In this document: positions 40,529 through 48,699 of the stretch, in pieces
Numbering within the stretch: the first letter of the stretch is position 1
Layout: the number at the start of each line of letters is the position of its first letter
Source of the DNA: Chromera velia
Taxonomy: Eukaryota > Sar > Chromeraceae
DNA length: 48,699 bases
Direction: 5' to 3'
NCBI GenBank assembly: GCA_018398765.1
Contig: JAHBMJ010005756.1
Coordinates: 1-48,699 of the forward strand
The notes under the pieces: generated by a model
What the model saw: only the letters and a program-made list of their open reading frames with translations
Databases searched by the model: none
Told to the model about the DNA's origin: nothing
Position numbers and translations under genes: made by a program

Positions 40529-41179
40529 ACGAACCCTCGATATAATAAATCCCAAATCGCATCCTGTGATGAAATTGCAAAATTCAAGTGTATGCGGTAT
40601 ATATGAATATAAGCCTTGAATATTATCAATCTCGTCAGTTTGCCCATATTTTTTTCTTTTTTTGCATTTTATTAATAACTCTACTTTATTCTACTTTATT
40701 GATCGTTAAATGCGAAAAAAAAAAAATCAAACCATATACAATACAATATACATACGTACTATTTTATTTTGCTGCGCATATATATACCGCGTTGGATCGA
40801 CTGACGATGATAATATGGCCCCGGAAAGGAGTTCTGACCGGGGCCCTGGGCCCCTGGCCAACCCTGCATGGACGGATCGAGAGACGTCTGTGACACACTT
40901 CTTCTTGAAGAGAGGAGCCCTCTGAGGCAAAGACATGCAAAGACCTGATCGACAATTGCAGTTGAGATGCCCTCTCTGTAACTTCGCGATGAATAACAGA
41001 CATTGACGAGTGCAAAGAATCAAATCCACGAGATTACTTCCAGTGTTGATTGTTCCTCACAAAGTACTTCGTTCCTCCACTTGTTCTTGACTCTCTGATT
41101 TTTCTTCTGTACTAGCTAGCTTCTCCGGAAGCCAGTGCCGGACTCTCACTGCTTCACTCTTGCTGCACCAGTGCTCAGG
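40529..41179. other. Intergenic, 5' flank of the zinc-knuckle gene
   Basis: The first part is AT-rich (40530-40780), then it is GC-balanced. There is a GGGGCCCTGGGCCCC palindrome at about 40841-40855. No gene or clear core promoter was identified. Confidence 0.5.
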
Positions 41180-43672
41180 ATGTCAATAGCATCGGTGTCG
41201 GACATCCTTCACAAGGCAGTCTCGTCAGTCTTCCCGCACAATGTCGACGATGAGTTCCGAAAGTGGAAGGGGGTGCTGGACAGCTGGGGCGTTAGAACGT
41301 GAGTCCAAGACCGATCGGTCGATCAGAGAATCCGGAGATATAGAATTTTGTTGTTCCTGAGGGTCGATCACAGAGTGCTCAGTGTGTGCACAGAAGAAAC
41401 AGGTGGAAATCGTGGAAAAGAGGGAAAAATCAGATCTTTCGGAAAGGTACAAGATGAAGTGTCTGTATGGGACAAACTGTTGCAGAGAGTGTTGTGAAGA
41501 AAGAATGTTGCACTGTACACTCACCGTCACTCAGACAGAGTGCTGAATGCCATTGTTGTTGTCTTTGTTATCCAGGGTTTGCTCTGGAGGTTGCACCTTC
41601 TTTGCAGCCACTCGTTGTTATTACCTGTTGGGAAGCGATACGGTTGTCTGTTGATTTCCCTGTGAACTTCCTCTTCTTGTCTCCCTGCGTGCAGAGTTGA
41701 CGTTCTTCGCCTCTTCGCTGAGACCAGAGCCCTGTACACTCTCGGGATGCAGCAGCCTCTCGTGCTTGCCCTCATGTCTCTTCTTGCCGTCTCTGCTCAA
41801 CAAGAGGAGGCGGCAAGGTCTGCAGCAGCCCAACAACAGCAGCAGCAGCAGCAGCCCAGAACCCCCGCTCGACAACAACAGCAGAGACAATCAGTACAGG
41901 GCACCCCCGGCTCTGCGCTCTCGTCTTACCCCTATGGATACACCGGCCACCCCGGAAGCGCGGGCCGTGCTTCGGCGCCGTCGCATATGAACGATCAGGG
42001 GCGAATGCGACGGGGGGAGGTTGCAAGTAGGAGGGTGGTCGGATCCCATCAGCCTGTTGGTTCGAGTGCGTATACAGATTTGGGGGATTTGGGGTTTGCG
42101 GACTCGTCAGGGAGGGGGACTCGGCGGGCTGAGTGTGAGCACGGAAAGAGACGGGATCAGTGTAAGACGTGCGGTGGGACGTCGATATGCGATCATGGGA
42201 GGAGGAAGTTCTACTGCAAGGACTGCAGTGGGGGGGGGACTGCCACGTGCGAGCACGGACGCGCTGCCAAAGGCCGTTTTTGCCGCCTGTGCGCGACGAA
42301 CCCTCTGTGGGCCTGTCCGCACGGTCGGCACAAGACGTTTTGCAAAGACTGCAAGACGAATAAGTTTTGTCCGTGTGGAAAAGAGAGACGTCGTTGCAGA
42401 GAGTGTGGGGGCTCTGGGTTGTGTGAGCACGGTCGGCAAAAGTACCATTGCCGAATCTGTGGGGGGGGATGGTTGTGCGAGCACGACAGGCCTAGATACT
42501 ACTGCAAAGAGTGTGGTGGGTTGGGAATATGTGAACACGGGAAGAGGAAGCAGCAGTGCAAAGAGTGTGGGGGGGGTTGCCCTCACGGCAAGACCTCTGC
42601 CTACAGATGCAAGGATTGTGGGGGGTCGGGTGTGTGCATTCACGGCAAATACAAGTTTGCCTGCGCGGAATGCAAATTGCTCCCGAGAACAAACACCGCA
42701 GGGCCGAGGGGAGCCAAGAGGAAGCTAGGAGATGCGGTCTCCCAACGCGCATTTGCTCCATCGCAGTACCCGATGCTGTCGGACAGTGTGCTGGCAGGAG
42801 CAGCAGTGGCTGCGGCGACGGGGGTGGTCCCGGAAATCCCGCAACCGCCCTCGCAGCGTCGCAGAACGTTGTGTAGACACCAGCAGGAAATCCTGACGTG
42901 TGAGGAGTGTAAGTACAATCTGTGTATTCACGGCAAAAAGGAAAGGGGGAGGTTTTGCAAAGAGTGCAAGGGGATTGGCACTTGCGAGCACGGGAGGACA
43001 AAGTATTATTGCAAGGAATGTGGAGGCGACGGAATTTGCCTTCATGGCCGCAGACGCACACTGTGCAAGGACTGTGGTGGTCGATCCATCTGTGCCCATG
43101 GAAAGCGGCGGGTACTGTGCAAGGATTGTGGGGGGTCAGGCTTGTGCATTCACGGCCGCCGTAAACCCGTGTGCAGGGATTGTGGGGGGGGTGGTATCTG
43201 CGAACACGGTCGCAAAAGAACGTATTGCAGAGACTGTGGGGGTGGTGGAATGTGTGAGCATGGAAAGAAAAGAAATGTCTGCAAGGACTGTAACCCAACC
43301 CTTGACATCAGACGCACCCGCGCCACCCCCAGGACACATTACGGCATAGCAGCAGGTGCGGACTCGTCCTCTGTCCCTGCCCCTGCCCCCCTCCCCGCAT
43401 ATGCACCCCCAGGAGGGTACGCTCCTTCAGGGGCCCCCCTCACTGTCAATGCAGCTGCCGCAGTTGCCGCCGCGGCTGCAGCTGCGGCAGCACCAGCACC
43501 GGCCCCCCCTGCTGCCGTCTCCCCCCCTGGCGTCGGTGTCGAGCAGGTGCAGATGGGGGGCCTGGGAGGTCCCCCCGATCAGCAGGGTCTCCCGATGATG
43601 GCGGCAGAGTCCCATGAGGGGCGGGGGGGGATGACGGGAACAGATGGGTATCAGGGGGAGGCGGGGGCGTGA
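41180..43672 (+). CDS. Protein with 18 Cys-x-His / Cys-x2-Cys zinc-knuckle-like repeats, 698 aa
   Basis: Exon 41180-41298 (MSIASVSDILHKAVSSVFPH) splices at GTGAGT in phase 2 to exon 41695-43672, which ends TGA. The N-terminal 70 residues look helical (VDVLRLFAETRALYTLGMQQ), followed by a Gln/Ala-rich stretch. Two arrays follow: ten units at about 42130-42680 and eight at about 42870-43300. Each is about 18 residues of the form C-x-H-G-(R/K)-x4-6-C-x2-C-G-G, for example CEHGRTKYYCKECGGDG. Unit 5 has Cys for His (CPCGKERRRCREC). A low-complexity insert separates the arrays. The tail is Pro/Ala-rich with an alanine run near 43450-43500, then Gly/Gln/Met-rich. Similar repeats occur in algal, oomycete and giant-virus proteins as I remember them. 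Each unit probably binds one zinc ion, and nucleic-acid or protein binding is likely. No enzymatic domain was seen. Confidence 0.85.
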
Positions 43673-43705
43673 GGGGTGGTCCTTTCTGGACCCCGTGTGC
43701 GCGTC

Positions 43706-43739
<34 letters not shown>

Positions 43740-44818
43740 TGTGTGTGTGTCTGAGTGTGTGTGTGGGTGTGTGTGTGTGTTCATTTTGTGAGGGTGGGAA
43801 GGGCAGTTTGGAGGTACTTTGGGATCGGTGGAGGCGAGGGAAGAGAGAAATCGTTTCGCTTGTCTCTCTTTCCGTCGATCTCACTATCAGGGGCAGATTT
43901 GGACAGGGGAAAGGGAGGGAGAGGTCTCGAAATGTTTTTGGCTGGCCTTCCTTCTCCTCTCCTTTCCGTTATCGGGTGGGTGTAAATAGATCATAGACTT
44001 CCTAGTTGGATGCAATAGCCTGCTCGTCTGTTTTCTGTCCGGTGACCGTCTTCACTCACGTAATTGATTCTCTTTCCCTTGCTCGCTGTCATCACTTTAT
44101 CCACCCTTCTTGTCTGTCTTCCCCCTCTCGTCCACAGGAGATTGCTTTCTCATACACGAGAAGGAAGTCCTGTCTGTCCGTCTAGGTGTGATTGATTCAC
44201 CATCCTTCCTATCTTCCAGGCTCCCCCCACCTTTTTTTCCCCCTCCGGTCCTGCCTCCCTTCTCTCGACTTTCTTCCAGTGAACGTGTGTCGCTGCTGGT
44301 CCTCGGTAGAGTCGGAGGGTGGAGTGGTCTCTCTCTCTCTCTCCCCGCCCCCCTCCCCCTACCCTGTAAATTGCTGATTGATTAAGTCAAACCAGTCCAC
44401 GCATAAGTACCGGGGATGAGGGAACAAAGAGGGAACGCGCTCGGATCCTTGCATGTCTCTTCATTTCTTTTCGCCCCCCCTTGAGACTTCTGCTCGTTGC
44501 CGATCCGCCTTTCCCCCCACACAGAAGAGGAGAAAGAAGAAAGGGGAGGAGGAGGGAGGAGAGACCGTTGAGACTTGTCAGAGAGAGGTGCACAACTGCG
44601 TTTAGTCCTTCCCTCCATTTTTTTGTTCCTTCTCTTTCTTTCTTTCTCCTCAAGAAAGAGGAAAAGAAGACAGGGGGGGGAGCCAGGGTACACGCGAAGA
44701 TCCGGAGAGCGGGAGAGAGAAGGGGCGGGATGGAAAGAGAACGAATTGGACAATCTCTCATGCAGTCAATGAGAGGGGAGGGAGGGAATCATGCGACTCG
44801 ACTGGTGGGGTAATTTAT

Positions 44819-44849
<31 letters not shown>

Positions 44850-44992
44850 GCTAGACAAATTGTCCTGCCTCTCTGGTACGTGCACAGAAAGAAGTTTTTC
44901 TTCGTTCGATCTTGTGCACTTGCGTGGGTCCGCTCTCCTGTGGACTCACACAGACAGAAAAGATTGTCAGAAGAGGAGGTGAACAGTCCCAT

Positions 44993-45030
<38 letters not shown>

Positions 45031-45670
45031 TGCGCGTGTGGGGCCGTGGAGGTTCATGGATCTTTCTTCTTCGCCCCCTTCTTAAGTCTCTCTCTGTCTC
45101 TTCGTCTCCGCTTTTCCGTGCGGGTCTTTAGACTCGTCTGAGTGCTGCCATTCATTTTCACGCGTTTCGCCCCCTTCGTGTGTGTAATCGTCCATCCATT
45201 CGCTTTTGGGAACACGACCGGGGGTTCGCTTGGGTTTGCATCCGGTGTTTGCATGTGTGCAATGCACATTGTGCCTGTGACAGTTTTTAAATCCAGAATT
45301 CGGAGTGAGGGGAGGATAGGGAGAGACGGATGGTTGACTGGCTGTGACGAGAAGAGGGTAGGGAACGAGTGACTTTCAGTGTACGCCGTCTCCGACCTGC
45401 TTTCTTCGTTCCTTCCTTGCTGTCGGAAGGAAAGCGGAAGCGAAGAAGCAGGAACGCGGGACAGGTCATGCAAGGGGGAAAGAGGAGCTTTGAGCAATGC
45501 CCTTAGAAGAAGGGACTGGTCCGCTGGGATGCGCATGTGCGTTCAGGTGAAAGGGGTCGCTCTTCTCCGCATGGGATAGCTAGAGCAGCATCATGCAGAG
45601 GCAGACTTAGACCGCCCTCTTGTGAGAACATTCGTACACAATGTTCGTTTCTAGGTTCATTTGCTATCTT
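43673..45670. other. 3' flank and intergenic DNA, no gene called
   Basis: It contains GT (43711-43780), TTTC (44819-44849) and GA (45000-45028) runs and alternating purine- and pyrimidine-rich stretches. Open frames on both strands are all low-complexity and unsupported. Confidence 0.55.
43711..43780. repeat. (GT)n microsatellite
   Basis: Imperfect GT run about 40 bases after the stop codon of the zinc-knuckle gene. Confidence 0.93.
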
Positions 45671-46875
45671 GTACATAGTGGCGTTAGCTGTAATGTAGGA
45701 ATAGAGGAACAATCTGAATAGTTACGGTAAAATTAGTTACAAAAAAAACGTAACTTCACGTTTTCTTAAAATGGGTCTATATCTTACATTAAAAACGTAA
45801 CTTTAAGATTTCAAGGCCTATAGTCCCCCGCGTGCGGCCTTCATTGCGCGCGCGTCGATCGTAGCCTAGATCGCAGCACGTATATATGCGCATCAATGGA
45901 TACAAACACGACCGCGATTCATACATACACATGCATACATGCATTGTTGAATTAATTATCGATATAATTAATTGCATGCATGCATGCATGAAAATATTGA
46001 AAAGATGAGTCTTAGACAACAAACATACTTATAATTGAGAAACGGACCCGTGGATCCCCCCTCCCAGACCCCCAGATAACCCAGTAGCCGAACCCCCCAC
46101 GTAAGGCCTGGAGGCAGGTCTGGTACGCAGATGACGCGTCCTGCCTCGGCAGGCTCGTGATAATCAGGGAATGGTACCACACAATGCTGAGGAGGAGTCC
46201 GGCCACAGGCTACTTCCCCAAGCCCGATAAAACAATTCTTGCAGTCCCTGCACGGTTTATGGAAGATAGTTAAAGAAAAAAAGAGGGTGTTTACCGAGTT
46301 TTTACCCAAGAAAGAGGGGGGAAAGGGAATGATCATACTAGTAACAGGGTGCAGACTCCTAGAAGGATTTGTGGGAGATAAAAAGGAGAAAGAGAAGTGG
46401 GTGGGAAAGAAGGTAGAAGAGTTCGTGAAAAGAATGGAGAGAGTGGCTGAAGCAGCTGTGCACGCACCCCAGAAAGCGGATATGGCTAGGTACACGGCGT
46501 ACGTTAAATCACAACAGAGGGAGTGAGGGTTCCTGCAGAAGGTCACACATCCAAGCGGGGAACAGTTTGATCCCCTCAAGATAGCCATTTGGCTCTGTTA
46601 AACTTAAACGTTATATAAACAACGATTGTTGCATCAAATCTGTATTTCTAAATTAGTTATGAATGAGTTTACAATCAGTTGATGCAACTTTATAGTTAAC
46701 GCTTGTTGTTTAGGTGTTTTCCCACCTACCTAAGGATAACTTTGCATAAATTACGCCCTTAACCGTAACATATACATTTCAGCTTATGTTACATACCATA
46801 TAAAACGTAACATAGCCCTTCGGGCCATATATATGTAACAAAGTTATATTAGTTACGGCTAACGCCACTATGTAC
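45671..46875. mobile_element. TIR-bounded element with 6-bp target duplication, containing RT remnant
   Basis: The left end GTACATAGTGGCGTTAGC is the inverted complement of the right end GCTAACGCCACTATGTAC. TATCTT is directly repeated outside, at 45665-45670 and 46876-46881. Several CGTAAC/GTTACG motifs recur near both ends. The 1205-base interior carries a degenerate reverse-transcriptase segment, plus a smaller inverted pair (TTGATGCAACTTTATAG against GATTGTTGCATCAA, about 46620-46700). Confidence 0.75.
46090..46601 (+). pseudogene. Degenerate reverse-transcriptase fragment (YADD)
   Basis: One frame reads KAWRQVWYADDASCLGRLVI then TGYFPKPDKTILAV before TAA at 46271. After a +1 shift the next frame continues VFTEFLPKKEGGKGMIILVT, KWVGKKVEEFVKRMERVAEA and YTAYVKSQQRE, TGA (46524-46526), then GFLQKVTHPSGEQFDPLK. 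The YADD box, the GYFP..KT segment and the helical region after it follow RT order. It resembles a retroelement RT type common in marine eukaryotes, as I recall it. Frameshift and stops make it non-functional as written. Confidence 0.72.
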
Positions 46876-47618
46876 TATCTTAAAATCTTTTTCCTGCAGT
46901 GCTGGAGTATACTGCTATACCGGGTACCACCTCTTATCTTGTTTAGGTCTGCAAGCCTCTTTTCAACTTACTTGAATTCAGACTCTCAATAAACAGAGTC
47001 ACAACTTGGCCTACAACTTCTCCCTAGTTTTTTTTGATTTAAAAACACTGTAACACAGAGTGATTAAAAAACTAGTTAAAAAATAATTAAATGCTTTATT
47101 GAATGAAAATTAAGGCAAATAACCAGTGGAGAAATAATAAATAAATGATGCACTGATGAAGTAGCTGTTATGTAGTTATTATGCATATCGATAAACGAGA
47201 TCAATTTGTTCTCAACGTATATCCATGTATCTCTACGTTACTCCACATCTATCTACATCATTTTTAAGTTTTTCAAAAACTCATTATAACATTTTTTTTT
47301 ATCGACGATTTCAATTTTGCAAATTTCACAAACTTTGGAGTACTTTGGAGTAATGGCGTTTTTTAGAGCATTTCATAAGCTTTCAAGATTGCTGAGGGAG
47401 CCCAAGGCCAGGCCGTATGGCGCCCTGCATATGCGCCCTCCGACACCAGGGGGGGGGATATAGGGCAAAGGGGGGTCCCCCTCCGGGGGGAGGGGGGCGG
47501 AGGGCGGCGCATGTAGGGCACCATGCATGTGGCGCCCCTAGCCTCGGGCTCCACTATTAATACAAGTCAGACTCAGTCTTTCGATCCTCATTCAACTCTG
47601 CCCAAAACATTCTCTCAG
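46876..47618. other. AT-rich interval with a GC-rich inverted repeat
   Basis: Between about 47417 and 47530, ATGGCGCCCTGCATATGCGCCCTCCG pairs imperfectly with CGGAGGGCGGCGCATGTAGGGCACCAT, forming a long hairpin. This could be a small foldback element. No gene was called. Confidence 0.5.
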
Positions 47619-48551
47619 CAATGTTGAAAGCTTAATTGTGAAGTGCTCCAAAAAAAGCCTGAAACCGGTGTCTGAGCTGGTGACTCTGTATGTTTGTCTG
47701 CCAGAGGGATTTTGTGAGTTGCCTCCTTTTTCGGAGTCTGCTCTCGAGCCTGGTTTCCTGCCTGGCTCTGTTTATATGAAAGAAGTTTTCTGTTTTTCTA
47801 CTGTAGAGCATCTTACTGAAATACTCCAGTTTTTTGCACTTGCGAGTGAGTACCGGAATATGAGTGGTGATAGAGCTTCGGACAAAATCGCGCGGCTGCA
47901 CTTTGCTGTCTCTCTCCATCAGTTGCCTTGCCACTTGCTGGTTTCTCCAGCCGTTTCACATTTACCTTCATCAAAACTCCTCATTTGAGTGATAAATAAT
48001 TCCTGTTCTTGTTTACGCTGCTGCAGGCCATGAGAGCAAAATTAAGGAGATACGCAAGAGCGGCCCTAAGAAGAAGGCTTCGCTAACGGGTGTCCAACGA
48101 CATAAGCCCAAGACCCTGCCCCCCTTCCTCAGAACTTTTGAATACAATCATCTGTTCACTTCTGAATTCCTTCCCGGAGCTCCTATTTTTAAGTATCAAA
48201 ATCTTTCCGGCACCCATAGAGCTGATCTTGGTCCGAATCGGGGAGACTGCACACCCATCGAGCCCCTGGAAGGTGACTTCCCCATTCAAGACGAACATCA
48301 GAGCTGCGTGGGCCTTGCCTGCCGACTGCAGCCAGGAGACAAGTGACACCTTTTTTTGCGTGCCGAGGGTGTGTTACGAGACTTCCCAATCAACCAAATT
48401 GACCGTCTACTCCAACTTAGCAGCGATAACCTCCGCTGGGTGCTGGGGTCCGACCCTCTCTCCGACTTGAAGGCTTCATTCCTGGATTTGTTCCCCCAGC
48501 TCTTCAAGGATATGCAAGAAGAGACGCAAGCAGGGACCAGACAGCAATCAT
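47619..48551 (+). CDS. Two-exon coding region of unknown function with internal in-frame TGA
   Basis: An exon starting after TTCTCTCAG at 47619 reads NVESLIVKCSKKSLKPVSEL, YVCLPEGFCELPPFSES and VEHLTEILQFFALA. It ends at a perfect GTGAGT donor (47846, phase 1). The phase-matched exon from 48027 reads HESKIKEIRKSGPKKKASLT, TFEYNHLFTSEFLPG and ACRLQPGDK, then TGA at 48344-48346. The same frame continues HLFLRAEGVLRDFPINQIDR and LSDLKASFLDLFPQLFKDMQ to TAA at 48551. A first exon with ATG was not found. No family was recognised. The basic patch (KEIRKSGPKKK) could be a nuclear or RNA-binding signal. The opposite strand is also open over 48083-48349, so strand choice rests on the splice sites. Confidence 0.45.
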
Positions 48552-48699
48552 AACCACTTGCGCAGGGGGACGTGACAGCGATCCAACGGATACGGATAGA
48601 GTGCCGCCTGACTCGTCAGTCAGTCAGAGATTGAAGTGGGGCCACAGTCGATTCTGAGAGGTGGAAAGATATTGGAGAGAAAGATGCGTGCGCATACTC

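Noticed and set aside
43446-43884. Minus-strand frames with His-Thr repeats
   Set aside because: Products of the GT microsatellite after the zinc-knuckle gene and of the antisense of its Pro/Ala tail.
34331-48551. Global nuclear UGA-to-Trp reassignment
   Set aside because: Four well-phased genes in the window end at TGA exactly where their exons should end, so TGA is a working stop. Only local decay, error or recoding remains.

Overview
This window reads as nuclear DNA of an intron-rich eukaryote with roughly half GC content. Genes on both strands are built from short exons separated by introns of about 200-1200 bases that usually end in TGCAG. The introns are full of CTGT, GT and CTTC microsatellites. 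Several DNA-transposon remnants, a short LTR element and a reverse-transcriptase relic lie between and inside genes. My best guess is a chromerid alveolate such as Chromera velia. The guess rests on exon/intron style, TGCATGC-type promoter motifs, a starch-binding CBM20 domain and a possible ciliary gene. It is an inference; other alveolates are not excluded. There are three stretches of N (15801-15807, 26115, 28027). No tRNA, rRNA or CRISPR array was seen.

Layout. 1-8061 (+): the 3' nine exons of a very large, mostly disordered protein, cut by the left edge. 8062-11397: gene-poor. 11398-14411 (-): a small five-exon coiled-coil gene whose first two introns each carry a different palindromic transposon. 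14412-14726: a compact divergent promoter region with TGCATGCA motifs. 14727-21727 (+): a 13-exon protein kinase of about 562 aa with DLG in place of DFG and a long low-complexity tail. 21728-24395: gene-poor and AT-rich, with one TIR element carrying a target-site duplication. 24396-28652: three weak or small gene candidates, one with an in-frame tandem duplication of its 5' end. 28840-30963: AT-rich repeats. 30964-32404 (-): a five-exon, 146-aa gene, possibly ciliary. 32405-34330: repeats, including a second copy of the palindromic element. 34331-36180 (+): a CBM20 plus acidic-domain gene interrupted by in-frame TGA and TAG. 37622-40184 (-): a short LTR retroelement with LTRs, primer-site candidate, polypurine tract and 4-bp target duplication. 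41180-43672 (+): a 698-aa protein with 18 Cys/His zinc-knuckle-like units. 45671-46875: a TIR-bounded element containing a degenerate reverse transcriptase (YADD). 47619-48550 (+): a two-exon coding region of unknown function, again with an in-frame TGA.

The genes look like unrelated neighbours, not a pathway. The only architectural link is the head-to-head pair at 11398-14411 and 14727-21727, which must share a promoter of about 315 bases. Exon models come from splice-phase bookkeeping by eye, without transcripts. The kinase, the zinc-knuckle gene and the two five-exon minus-strand genes are phase-consistent throughout. The other models are tentative.
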